NCBI GenBank assembly: GCA_902465495.1
Contig: CABQND010000053.1
Span: 1 to 12,767 of the forward strand
From: an uncultured Eubacteriales bacterium
GTDB lineage: Bacteria; Bacillota; Clostridia; Christensenellales; Borkfalkiaceae
DNA length: 12,767 nucleotides
Direction: 5' to 3'
The notes beneath the pieces are model-generated. The model had not been told where the DNA came from. It searched no databases and saw only the letters and a list, made by a program, of their open reading frames with translations. This document shows positions 5,949 to 12,767 of this stretch, one piece after another (position 1 is the stretch's first letter; each line of letters opens with the position of its first letter). The position numbers and the translations under genes are program-made.

Positions 5949-8621
5949 TTAAATCTTTTCTACCTTTGCCGATGTTTTTTTCAAAGAGCGCAATACAAGC
6001 TTTACTATTTCATCCAACACGATGACCAAAAGCGCCGTCGCGACAATTTTGAGCCATGCAATCGCATCCAGAGGGACTGTTCCGAACACCGCGCCGCCGA
6101 ATTGCGTGATCAAAATCTGCAAAGCAAATGCGACTACAAAAGCAATCAGCATAAGCTTATTTTTTAAAAGATTGGGGAAGATACTGCGATCGCCCAATTC
6201 GCGGCAGTTGAACGCATTGAATAACTGGAACATCACGAACAATGTAAACACGCTCGTCCCGATCATTTTTTCGTCCACGCCGAGGAAATTGAATCCCTGC
6301 TGTGCAAGGCAAACCACGCAGACAAACACGCCGTTTACGACGATACGGCGGAGCATTCCGCCCGAAACGATGCTCTCGCTGCGCGCCGTGGGTTTGTTCT
6401 TCATGAGATCATCGCGAATAGGTTCCAACCCCAATGTAAGCGCGGGCGGTCCGTCCATAATGATATTGATCCACAAAAGATCCAAAGCCGAAAAAGGCGA
6501 AGTAAATCCGTCCACAAACAGCCCGATCAAAACACAGAGGAATACGGTGAGCACCGATGCTACATTGACAGTGAGCTGAAACTGAATGAAACGTTTAAAA
6601 TTTTCGTATATACCCCTGCCCCACTTCACCGAAGTGACGATGGTCGAGAAGGAATCGTTCAAAAGCACGATCTCTGCCGCTTCTTTGGATACTTCGGTTC
6701 CCGAAATACCCATGGCGATCCCGACGTCCGCATTTTTGAGCGCGGGCGCATCGTTGATTCCGTCACCCGTGACAGCGACCACGTTGCCCTTGGATTTCAG
6801 CTCTTTCACGACTCGCATTTTCAAAAGCGGCGTACTGCGCGCGATCACGCGCACGGTCGGTAAAATTTCGGCAAATTCTTCGTCGGACAAACCTTCCAGA
6901 TAGGATGCCTCCACGGCGATCCCTCCGTCATCCAAAAGGCCCAATTCGTCAGCGATCGCTTTTGCCGTGACGATATTGTCGCCCGTGAGCATTTTGATCT
7001 GTATTCCCGCTGTCTTACAGGCGCGTACCGCGTCATACACTTCCGCTCGCAGTGGATCGGCGATCCCGACAAATCCGTCGAAAATCATGCCCTGCTCCGC
7101 TTGTTCGCGCCCCAGCGGACGCTCGCGCACTTCCTTATGCGCAAACGCAAGCACGCGGCGCGCGCGCTGCTGCAATCCCATGATCGCTTCTTCCGCCGCA
7201 CGGCGTTCCTGCTCCCCGATATTGCATAGCGCGAGGATCTTTTCGGGACTGCCCTTCGTGTACACGGTAAATCCGCCATCGCCCTGCACGCATACCGTCA
7301 TATTTTTGGTTTCCGATGAAAACGGATACAGATCGGCGATATGCGCCTCTTCGCGCATTTTCTTATAATCCGCACCGCATCCGCGTGCCGCAACAAGAAG
7401 CGCCCCTTCGGTCGGATTACCCACAAACCGAACCGCGCCGCCATTCTCGTACAGGTCGGCTGTACTGTTCAGGCAAAAATTGTTGAGCATGGGGATATCG
7501 CACAACGCAGAGACGTCCGTAAACGCGCCGTGTGCCCAAACATCGACAACGGTCATGCGATTTTCGGTCAATGTGCCCGTTTTGTCCGAACAAATCACAT
7601 TGATGCAACCGACCGTTTCGCACGCGATCATCTTTTTTACAAGAGCGTTTTGCTTTGCCATGCGCGCAATGTTGATGGAAAGCGATATCGCCACAATGGT
7701 GGGCAATCCTTCGGGAACGGCTGCAACCATGAGCACGATGCTCGTAATGAAAACACCCGAAATACTTTCAAAAGAAGCCGTGCCGCGCGCAATGATCACG
7801 ACGAGCTGCACGATAAAGATGATCGCCGCACAGACAGCGCCGAGGATCGTGATCATCTTTCCAAGCCGCCCCATTTTTTCCTGCAAGGGAGTAGGACCTT
7901 CCGAACCGCTCTGTATTTCGCGCGCGATCAATCCGAATTGCGTCGAATCTCCGACGTCGGTGACGACCATTTTTCCGGTACCGCCCGTGACAAACGTGCC
8001 CGAATACACCATATTCAGGCGTTCGGCGACAGGGGTATCCTCCCGCTCACAAACGGCTCCTGCATCCTTTTCTACGGGCATGGATTCCCCCGTCAGCGAG
8101 GACTCGTCGCAATGCAGTGACATACTTTCAAGCAGTCTGCCGTCCGCCGCGACTTTGTTTCCCGTTTCCAGATACACAATGTCGCCCACGACCAGCTCGT
8201 TCTGCGGAACGTACTGCACGATCCCGTCGCGCACGACTTTGATCTCTACCCCCTCTTTGATCTTGTTCAGTTCCTCAAACGCCTTTGCGCTCCTGCCCTC
8301 CATCCCGACGGTAAGCGCAACCGAAATGAGGATCGCCACGAAAATGCCCGCACATTCATAAATGTCAAAATGCTCGCCCTGCGTCACATTGACGATATTT
8401 ACCGCAATGGTGATCAGCCACGCAAAAAACAAAAGAATGAGCATCGGTTCCGTCGACGCTTCCCAAATGCGCCGTAAAAGCGACTTCGGTTTCGTGCGCG
8501 TAAATTCATTTTTGCCGTACTTTGCGGCATTTTCGGCGACCTGGCTCTTTGTCAGCCCCGCGTGCGCGTCGGAACCGAGCTGCGCAAGCGTTTCGTTCGC
8601 CGTTTTGTTGTAATACCCCAT
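5949..8621 (-). CDS. P-type cation-transporting ATPase, PMCA-like (P2) type; Ca2+ and/or Mn2+ exporter
   Basis: The 890-residue product pumps divalent cations across the membrane using ATP. Seen in order: a cation-ATPase N-terminal domain (TLAQLGSDAHAGLTKSQV), TGES near 177-180 (actuator), PEGLP with E304 in M4, DKTGTLT with the phosphorylated Asp at 346, KGSPEK (nucleotide domain), MLTGDN, TGDGINDAP with D620 and D624, and about ten membrane segments overall. M5 reads TVNVASV (N686, S689) and M6 reads NIIMDG (N719, M722, D723). By comparison with SERCA, the site II residues are present (E304, N719, D723), while the site I Glu of M5 is Ser, as expected for a pump with one ion site such as PMCA. 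The start at 8621 is chosen for AGGAGGTG six bases upstream. A longer frame from 8687 would run through the riboswitch terminator. The yybP-ykoY aptamer upstream points to Mn2+ control. Confidence 0.93.
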   Translation of the reverse strand: MGYYNKTANETLAQLGSDAHAGLTKSQVAENAAKYGKNEFTRTKPKSLLRRIWEASTEPMLILLFFAWLITIAVNIVNVTQGEHFDIYECAGIFVAILISVALTVGMEGRSAKAFEELNKIKEGVEIKVVRDGIVQYVPQNELVVGDIVYLETGNKVAADGRLLESMSLHCDESSLTGESMPVEKDAGAVCEREDTPVAERLNMVYSGTFVTGGTGKMVVTDVGDSTQFGLIAREIQSGSEGPTPLQEKMGRLGKMITILGAVCAAIIFIVQLVVIIARGTASFESISGVFITSIVLMVAAVPEGLPTIVAISLSINIARMAKQNALVKKMIACETVGCINVICSDKTGTLTENRMTVVDVWAHGAFTDVSALCDIPMLNNFCLNSTADLYENGGAVRFVGNPTEGALLVAARGCGADYKKMREEAHIADLYPFSSETKNMTVCVQGDGGFTVYTKGSPEKILALCNIGEQERRAAEEAIMGLQQRARRVLAFAHKEVRERPLGREQAEQGMIFDGFVGIADPLRAEVYDAVRACKTAGIQIKMLTGDNIVTAKAIADELGLLDDGGIAVEASYLEGLSDEEFAEILPTVRVIARSTPLLKMRVVKELKSKGNVVAVTGDGINDAPALKNADVGIAMGISGTEVSKEAAEIVLLNDSFSTIVTSVKWGRGIYENFKRFIQFQLTVNVASVLTVFLCVLIGLFVDGFTSPFSALDLLWINIIMDGPPALTLGLEPIRDDLMKNKPTARSESIVSGGMLRRIVVNGVFVCVVCLAQQGFNFLGVDEKMIGTSVFTLFVMFQLFNAFNCRELGDRSIFPNLLKNKLMLIAFVVAFALQILITQFGGAVFGTVPLDAIAWLKIVATALLVIVLDEIVKLVLRSLKKTSAKVEKI

Positions 8622-8647
8622 CGGATGCACCTCCTGCCGTAAAAATG

Positions 8648-8684
8648 AAAAAACAAAAACCGCATACGCACAACGCGCATACGG
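8648..8684 (-). terminator. Riboswitch expression-platform terminator ahead of the ATPase gene
   Basis: Arms 8660-8669 and 8675-8684 form a 10-bp stem with two G-U pairs and a 5-base loop. On the minus strand it is followed by TTTTTGTTTTTT (8648-8659). It lies between the aptamer and the ribosome site, so the switch most likely works by transcription termination, with ligand binding favouring read-through as in other yybP-ykoY transcriptional switches (family knowledge). Confidence 0.85.
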
Positions 8685-8706
8685 CATAGAATACGGGGGG
8701 TGGAGC

Positions 8707-8831
8707 CATAAAACGCAGTGCGTTTATATGGGTCTCGCGATTTAAGGCAAAGCCTGTGCTCGGCACGGGATGAAGACTTGCCGCGCGCTTTCGCGCGCCC
8801 GCTACTCCCCCACGGGGTTATTCGTTTTATG
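8707..8831 (-). promoter_or_regulatory. yybP-ykoY riboswitch aptamer (Mn2+-sensing)
   Basis: Read on the minus strand, the leader contains the two conserved family loops: GGGGAGTAG (8810-8802) and CGAGACC (8737-8731). Between them are a GAAA-capped GC stem (8781-8800), GCAAGTCTTCAT, and a GTGCCGAGCACAGGC stem region. P1 can form from GUGGG (8813-8809) and CCCAU (8732-8728), extended by a perfect outer 9-bp stem CATAAAACG/CGTTTTATG (8831-8823 with 8715-8707). A competing hairpin AAACGC-ACT-GCGTTT (8725-8711) shares bases with that outer strand. Known members bind Mn2+ and control Mn exporters, TerC-like proteins and P-type ATPases. The promoter start point falls at the aptamer's 5' edge. Confidence 0.9.
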
Positions 8832-8836
8832 TTCCG

Positions 8837-8865
8837 ATTATACGCTTGCGAGAAACATTTGTCAA
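8837..8865 (-). promoter_or_regulatory. Promoter of the riboswitch-ATPase transcript
   Basis: On the minus strand TTGACA (8860-8865) and TATAAT (8837-8842) match the consensus perfectly with a 17-base spacer. Transcription should start near 8830, at the first bases of the aptamer. Control is therefore expected at the RNA level rather than at this strong promoter. The 62 bases between it and the niaR stop hold no clear terminator. Confidence 0.88.
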
Positions 8866-8927
8866 ACGTTTTACGGCAAAAGACCAAAATTTTCCTGCCG
8901 CCGCCGCAAATCTCCCGCAAAACATTT

Positions 8928-9437
8928 TCAGCTCTCTTCGGACACAAAAAATCCGCGGGCAAGCAATTGCTTTTTTACCTCGTCGAGCACAGCCTCGCTC
9001 TCTGCGGAAACAGTGTGATAGTGATAATTGCCCGTAATATTTTTCAGCGGCGTGGATACTCCGCTCTCGATCTTTTTTACGAACGCGTCCGCTTCCATGC
9101 GCGAGCGGATACCCATTCGCGCACTGATCTTGCCGTATACCTTATGCCAGACGTATACATCCTCGACGCATCCGCCCGCATCGACGATCAAAAACAGCTC
9201 TTCGCGCACCTCAGCGTCGGTATGGCGCACCTTGAACACGCGCACCGCCCTCTGTCCGCGCTCGGCTATATACCCGCGGTTGGTGGATATGATCTTGACG
9301 CCTTCCGCGCGCAAAAGCGCGACGTCCTGCACGATGACCTGCCGCGATACCCCAAACCTTTCTGCAAGAGCTGTGGCAGACAGCGGTTCGCCGCCGATGC
9401 ATTCCGCTATTTTTTTGCGCCGTTCCTCCCCTGTCAT
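8928..9437 (-). CDS. niaR: NiaR (YrxA) niacin-responsive transcriptional repressor, HTH plus 3H domain
   Basis: The 169-residue product has an N-terminal winged helix at about residues 5-58 (LSATALAERFGVSRQVIVQD, then TNRGYI) and a 3H domain at about 70-167. The putative metal ligands H72, E80, H139 and H141 are present with the same spacing that I recall for the Thermotoga maritima homologue (H79, E87, H146, H148). H98 in VWHKVYG is a further conserved-looking His. The family represses NAD synthesis and niacin uptake genes when nicotinic acid is available. The start follows GAGG by 6 bases. It lies 83 bases after nadC on the same strand, so it is probably the last gene of the nad operon or has its own weak promoter. 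A palindrome at the nadA promoter is the likely target. Confidence 0.93.
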   Translation of the reverse strand: MTGEERRKKIAECIGGEPLSATALAERFGVSRQVIVQDVALLRAEGVKIISTNRGYIAERGQRAVRVFKVRHTDAEVREELFLIVDAGGCVEDVYVWHKVYGKISARMGIRSRMEADAFVKKIESGVSTPLKNITGNYHYHTVSAESEAVLDEVKKQLLARGFFVSEES

Positions 9438-9458
9438 AGATTACCTCGGTTTCTAAAA

Positions 9459-9464
9459 ATTATA
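9459..9464 (-). promoter_or_regulatory. Possible -10 box ahead of niaR
   Basis: A perfect TATAAT lies 21 bases before the niaR start codon in the 83-base nadC-niaR gap. I find no good -35 box at 16-18 bases and no extended -10 motif, and the leader would be very short. An internal promoter is possible but weakly supported. Confidence 0.25.
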
Positions 9465-9520
9465 CACTTTTCCCCATCTCGGGAATGTTTTACTGCGTAC
9501 GTAAACCGCAAATCGCGTAC

Positions 9521-10384
9521 TCATGCATTCGCAACGGGATGCAGGTTTTTCAGCGAGACGTCCAAAATGGGCGCGGAATGGGTAAGCGCCCCGCAGGATA
9601 CAACGTCCGCGCCGATATCTTTGAGACGCGCGACATTCTCTTTGGTCACGTTGCCCGAAATTTCCACGACCGCCCTGCCGCCGATCAGGCGCACCGCCTC
9701 TTTCATCTGCTCGTCGCTCATGTTGTCCAGCATGATGATGTCTGCCCCCGCTTCCACAGCGTCGCGCACCATATCCAGGGTTTCCGTTTCCACTTCGATT
9801 TTCGCCGTAAAGGGAGCATACGCTTTCGCGCGCGCGATCGCTTTTTTCACGCCGCCGGCCGCGCCGATATGGTTGTCTTTGAGAAGCACCGCGTCCGAAA
9901 GATTGTAACGGTGGTTCCCGCCGCCGCCCATGCGAACGGCATACTTTTCAAAGATGCGCATATTCGGAGTCGTCTTACGCGTATCCACCAATTTCAGCTT
10001 GCTTTCTTCGAGAAGCGCCGCAAGAGAAGCCGTATATGTGGCAATGCCGCTCATGCGCTGCAAAAAATTGAGTGCCGTGCGCTCGCCCGTCAGAATGACA
10101 CGCATATCCCCACGCACCGTCGCCAGTTTTTGCCCGCGCAAAACGCGATCGCCATCCTTTGCAAAAAAATTGATCTGCGTTGTGCTGTCCAGAAGTTCAA
10201 ATACCCTTGCGAATACTCCCAGTCCCGCGATCACGCCGTCCTGCTTGCAAAGAAGCTCCGCTTCTCCCAATTGTCTGCCGCGCAAAATACTCGACGTCGA
10301 TACGTCCTCATTGGTCACATCCTCCGCCAGCGCCATGCGGATCAGTTCGTCCGCGCGGATCTTCATCGTCAATTCGTCAATCAC
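9521..10384 (-). CDS. nadC: Nicotinate-nucleotide pyrophosphorylase (quinolinate phosphoribosyltransferase)
   Basis: The enzyme converts quinolinate and PRPP to nicotinate mononucleotide, CO2 and pyrophosphate, the third step of de novo NAD synthesis, in the cytoplasm. With the start used here (287 residues), family motifs are ERTALNFLQRMSGIAT (101-116), TRKTTPNMR (135-143), EKYAVRMGGGGNHR (146-159), KDNH (169-172), EVE (197-199) and LDNM (219-222); the length is typical. I choose GTG 10384 because GGGAGG lies 7 bases upstream, inside the end of nadB, and the frame overlaps the nadB stop by 8 bases, which implies translational coupling. A longer ATG at 10411 has no ribosome site in a suitable place. 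ATG 10366 is a weaker alternative. Confidence 0.94.
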   Translation of the reverse strand: MIDELTMKIRADELIRMALAEDVTNEDVSTSSILRGRQLGEAELLCKQDGVIAGLGVFARVFELLDSTTQINFFAKDGDRVLRGQKLATVRGDMRVILTGERTALNFLQRMSGIATYTASLAALLEESKLKLVDTRKTTPNMRIFEKYAVRMGGGGNHRYNLSDAVLLKDNHIGAAGGVKKAIARAKAYAPFTAKIEVETETLDMVRDAVEAGADIIMLDNMSDEQMKEAVRLIGGRAVVEISGNVTKENVARLKDIGADVVSCGALTHSAPILDVSLKNLHPVANA

Positions 10385-11681
10385 AGTATTCCTCCCTTTC
10401 CGTCTCTTCACGGATAATGCGCGCGTACTGCTCTTTCAGCGCGCGATAGTCACGGTATTTTGTATGATCGGGCACAGGCTTTTGCGCGATATGTTCCCCT
10501 TGCCGACGCTTCATTTCCGCCGCCGCGCGTTTCGCCCATATCAGGCTCTCCAAAAGGGAATTACTCGCTAATCGGTTCTTGCCGTGCACGCCGTTGCATG
10601 CCGTTTCCCCGGCCGCAAACAGCCTCCGCATCGAAGTCCGACCTTCCGTATCCACTTTGATCCCGCCCATAAAATAATGCTGCGCAGGTACAACGGGAAT
10701 CGGCTCTTTCAAGGCGTCGTATCCTTCTTCAAGACAGTGCGCATAAATTGTCGGAAAATGCTCTTTGAGCGTTTTTTCCCCGACAGGCCGCATATCCAGC
10801 ATGACGTGATCGGTGCCGTCCCTCTTCATCTGCGCACGGATCTCGCCCGTTACAATATCGCGCGGAAGAAGCTCATTGCAAAAACGCTTGCCGTCTTTAC
10901 CGAGAAGTACCGCGCCTTCGCCGCGCACCGATTCCGAAATCAGAAACCGCCGCCCCTCTTTTTTTGAATAAAAAGTCGTCGGATGAATCTGAACATAATT
11001 GAGATGTTCCACTTCTACGCCGTTTTCCAGTGCGATCGCGAGGGCATCGCCGGTAAGATGCCGGAAATTGGTCGAGTGCTCATACAGTCCGCCCACGCCG
11101 CCCGTTGCAAGAAGGGTAAAATCGGCGTAAATATCTTCAAGTTCTCCGCTTACGGTGTCCCGCACAATGCCGCCAAAACACTCGCCCGCCCTGCCTTTGC
11201 GGCAGATCAGATCGACGAGCTCCGCATTTTCGCGGAATTTGATATTTCCTTTTGTGAGGGCGAGCGCGAGCAATTTGCTCGTGATCTCCTTGCCCGTCAC
11301 GTCGTCGTGAAAGAGAATGCGCGGCTTCGAATGCCCGCCCTCCCGCGTAAATCGGAAATTCCCCTTTTCGTCGCGGGCAAACTCTACCCCGTCTTGCACG
11401 AGCTCCTCAATCATTGCAGGCGAACTTTCAATCATCAGCCGTACAGCCGTCTCGTCATTTTCGTAATGGCCCGCACGCAAAGTGTCTTCAAAATATGCGT
11501 TAAAGTCCTCTTCGCCCCGCAGCATACAAATGCCGCCCTGTGCAAGAAAGGAATCGCTCTCGTCAAACGCCGCCGACTTCGTGAGAACAAGCACGCGCAT
11601 GTTTTCGGAAAGATTGAGCGCACAGCACAATCCTGCCACCCCGCATCCGACGATGAGTACATCGTAATAATTTTTATCCAT
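10377..11681 (-). CDS. nadB: L-aspartate oxidase
   Basis: This FAD enzyme oxidises L-aspartate to iminoaspartate, which NadA uses. Visible features are the dinucleotide fold VGCGVAGL near residues 10-18, LAQGGI near 46-51, and the substrate-site segments IHPTTFY, RDIVTGEI, HYFMGGI and GKNRLASNSLLES, which supply the two His and two Arg known from the E. coli active site. GRTSMRRLFAAGE precedes the last motif. At 434 residues it is about 100 shorter than the E. coli enzyme and lacks most of the C-terminal helical domain, as I recall for many clostridial forms. It starts 32 bases after nadA with only a weak ribosome site (GGGGC) and overlaps nadC by 8 bases, so it sits in a nadABC operon. In an anaerobe, fumarate rather than O2 is a plausible electron acceptor (inference). 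Confidence 0.95.
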   Translation of the reverse strand: MDKNYYDVLIVGCGVAGLCCALNLSENMRVLVLTKSAAFDESDSFLAQGGICMLRGEEDFNAYFEDTLRAGHYENDETAVRLMIESSPAMIEELVQDGVEFARDEKGNFRFTREGGHSKPRILFHDDVTGKEITSKLLALALTKGNIKFRENAELVDLICRKGRAGECFGGIVRDTVSGELEDIYADFTLLATGGVGGLYEHSTNFRHLTGDALAIALENGVEVEHLNYVQIHPTTFYSKKEGRRFLISESVRGEGAVLLGKDGKRFCNELLPRDIVTGEIRAQMKRDGTDHVMLDMRPVGEKTLKEHFPTIYAHCLEEGYDALKEPIPVVPAQHYFMGGIKVDTEGRTSMRRLFAAGETACNGVHGKNRLASNSLLESLIWAKRAAAEMKRRQGEHIAQKPVPDHTKYRDYRALKEQYARIIREETEREEYCD

Positions 11682-11713
11682 ATATGTTTTGCCCCGAATC
11701 GCAATTGAGTCCT

Positions 11714-12604
11714 TTAACCCAGTTCAAGCATGCGTTCAAGCGGCTTTTTTGCCGCTGCAAACGTACTTTCTTCCTTTACTTCAAAACCGCCCCCGCGCAG
11801 GCAATTCATGACTTTTTCCGGTGTGATCTTTTTCATGTCCAGACATACGGGCGTCACCGGATAAAAGCGCTTTTCTCCGCAACGACGGGAAAGTTCATAC
11901 AAAACGCCCGGCTCGGTCGCGAGAATAAATTCTGTATCCGAACTCTTTTCTGCATATGCAATGATCTCCGCGGTACTGCCTGCAAAATCGGACAGCGCCA
12001 GCACTTCTGCACGGCATTCGGGATGCGCAAGCACTTTTGCCGCTGGATGCGCCCGCTTTTCGCTCAAAACGTCCGAAGGAACGAGCACCGCGTGCACGGG
12101 ACAATACCCGCCCGAATAATAAAATGTCTTTTCGGGCACCTGCGCCGCAACGAAATGCCCCAAATTCTCGTCGGGAATAAACAAAATGTTGCGCTGCGGA
12201 AGAGCGCGTACGATCTTTACCGCATTGGATGAAGTGACGCACACATCCACCATGCTTTTCAGATATGCGGAAGAATTGATGTAACAAACGACCGCAAGGT
12301 CAGGTATCTCCGCGCGCAAGCGGGATATTTGCTCCGCCGTCGCCATGTGTGCCATCGGGCAATCCGCCGTTTCGTCGGGAAGCAGTACGAGGCGCCCCGG
12401 ATTGAGGATCTTCGCGCTCTCACCCATGAACCGCACACCGCAAAACACGATCGTATCTTTATCCGTCTTGGAAGCGATTTTGGCAAGATAAAAGGAATCC
12501 CCCACATAATCCGCCATTGCCTGAACTGCCGCGTCCGTGTAATAATGTGCGAGTATGACAGCGTTTCTCTCTTTTTTCAACCGCTCGATTTCCTGCGTAT
12601 CCAT
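11714..12604 (-). CDS. nadA: Quinolinate synthase
   Basis: NadA condenses iminoaspartate with dihydroxyacetone phosphate to quinolinate on a [4Fe-4S] cluster. The 296-residue product carries the family's three cluster cysteines at C82 (ETADCPM), C168 (SGGYCPVH) and C254 (PVCLDMKKIT), with AHYYTDAAVQ (19-28), GDSFYLA (35-41), FCGVRFMGESAKIL (54-67), TSSNAV (124-129), PDENLG (144-149) and AHPEC (193-197). The length is normal for this family. The start at 12604 has AAAGGA five bases upstream and is the first gene after a strong promoter. It heads the nadA-nadB-nadC(-niaR) cluster, and the palindrome over its -35 box indicates repression by NiaR when niacin is plentiful. Confidence 0.96.
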   Translation of the reverse strand: MDTQEIERLKKERNAVILAHYYTDAAVQAMADYVGDSFYLAKIASKTDKDTIVFCGVRFMGESAKILNPGRLVLLPDETADCPMAHMATAEQISRLRAEIPDLAVVCYINSSAYLKSMVDVCVTSSNAVKIVRALPQRNILFIPDENLGHFVAAQVPEKTFYYSGGYCPVHAVLVPSDVLSEKRAHPAAKVLAHPECRAEVLALSDFAGSTAEIIAYAEKSSDTEFILATEPGVLYELSRRCGEKRFYPVTPVCLDMKKITPEKVMNCLRGGGFEVKEESTFAAAKKPLERMLELG

Positions 12605-12644
12605 ATCCGTCCTTTACCCTCTGCGAGGCTTTCAAGTTTGTTAT

Positions 12645-12673
12645 ACTATACACTAAAAATTGACAACTGTCAA
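12645..12673 (-). promoter_or_regulatory. Promoter of the nadABC operon
   Basis: On the minus strand TTGACA (12668-12673) and TATAGT (12645-12650) are separated by 17 bases. The transcript should begin near 12638, about 34 bases before the nadA start codon. The -35 box and the first bases of the spacer lie within the palindromic operator. Confidence 0.8.
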
Positions 12674-12677
12674 GACA
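12660..12677. promoter_or_regulatory. Candidate NiaR operator at the nadA promoter
   Basis: TTGACA-AC-TGTCAA (12660-12673) is a perfect 6-2-6 palindrome. It overlaps a second one, TGTC-AA-GACA (12668-12677). Together they cover the -35 box of the nadA promoter, where a bound protein would block RNA polymerase. NiaR is encoded three genes downstream, and its family represses nad genes. That this is its site is an inference from position and symmetry. Confidence 0.6.
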
Positions 12678-12711
12678 ATAAAACATATCAAATATATTTT
12701 TTAAGTCAAGT

Positions 12712-12756
12712 ACCACCGGCTGAGCCGGTGGTTTTTCATTTTCGGGCTGTTAGCCC
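12712..12756 (+). mobile_element. Two tandem hairpins, possible end of an IS200/IS605-type element
   Basis: ACCACCGGC-TGA-GCCGGTGGT (12712-12732) is a perfect 9-bp hairpin followed by TTTTT. GGGCT-GTT-AGCCC (12744-12756) is a perfect 5-bp hairpin 11 bases further on. No plus-strand gene ends before them, so the first is not an ordinary gene terminator. IS200/IS605 ends carry subterminal hairpins, and in IS200 a terminator hairpin precedes a translation-blocking hairpin ahead of tnpA; the layout here fits that. The transposase would lie outside the window, so the call rests on structure only. Confidence 0.35.
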
Positions 12757-12767
12757 TATACTACCAG

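Noticed and set aside
8622..8687. N-terminal extension of the ATPase from ATG 8687
   Set aside because: These 22 codons read through the riboswitch terminator stem and lack a ribosome site, whereas ATG 8621 has AGGAGGTG at the right distance.
8866..8927. Possible terminator after niaR
   Set aside because: Only a 5-bp CGGCA/TGCCG pair with a long loop and no T-run is visible on the minus strand, so I do not call it.
8718..9908. Plus-strand open frame of 396 codons
   Set aside because: It covers the riboswitch, the niaR gene and part of nadC in antisense. All three minus-strand features have strong independent support.
10983..11708. Plus-strand open frame of 241 codons
   Set aside because: It is entirely antisense to nadB, which carries all family motifs. 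No ribosome site precedes it.

Overview
The window reads as chromosomal DNA of a low-to-mid GC Bacillota, most likely a Clostridia-type gut anaerobe. The basis is the gene set (bS21, NiaR, a clostridial-type short NadB, an ArsR-like regulator), strong AGGAGG ribosome sites, TTGACA/TATAAT promoters and a yybP-ykoY riboswitch. This placement is an inference; no rRNA marker is present.

Left part (1-3986): a large, incomplete lipoprotein gene on the minus strand runs off the left edge. It encodes a lipobox, an InlB/Listeria-Bacteroides-type repeat, a sialidase-fold (BNR/Asp-box) domain and a long GLUG-repeat region. It is divergent from an ArsR-like regulator with a C-terminal sensory-type domain. 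Two inverted repeats lie between them, on or next to the promoters, so the regulator probably controls the lipoprotein gene and itself.

Middle part (3937-5945): rpsU (ribosomal protein bS21) and a small conserved-looking protein of unknown function lie on the minus strand, separated by an intrinsic terminator. A membrane protein of unknown function with a strong promoter is divergent from rpsU on the plus strand. Two hairpins separate it from the convergent ATPase gene.

Right part (5949-12673), all minus strand: an NAD de novo cluster nadA-nadB-nadC-niaR, then a P-type cation ATPase with its own promoter, a yybP-ykoY (Mn2+) riboswitch aptamer and a terminator expression platform. NadB oxidises aspartate to iminoaspartate, NadA condenses it with dihydroxyacetone phosphate to quinolinate, and NadC converts quinolinate to nicotinate mononucleotide. 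NiaR, a niacin-sensing repressor, probably binds the palindrome that overlaps the nadA -35 box. The riboswitch suggests that the ATPase, which looks like a Ca2+ pump of PMCA type, exports Mn2+ or both ions.

Right edge (12712-12767): two perfect hairpins with no source gene in the window may be the end of an IS200/IS605-type element that continues beyond the edge. I see no CRISPR array, tRNA or rRNA. I do not see a clearly new multi-gene system. The least explained items are the sialidase/GLUG lipoprotein with its regulator, and the membrane protein at 4775-5869.
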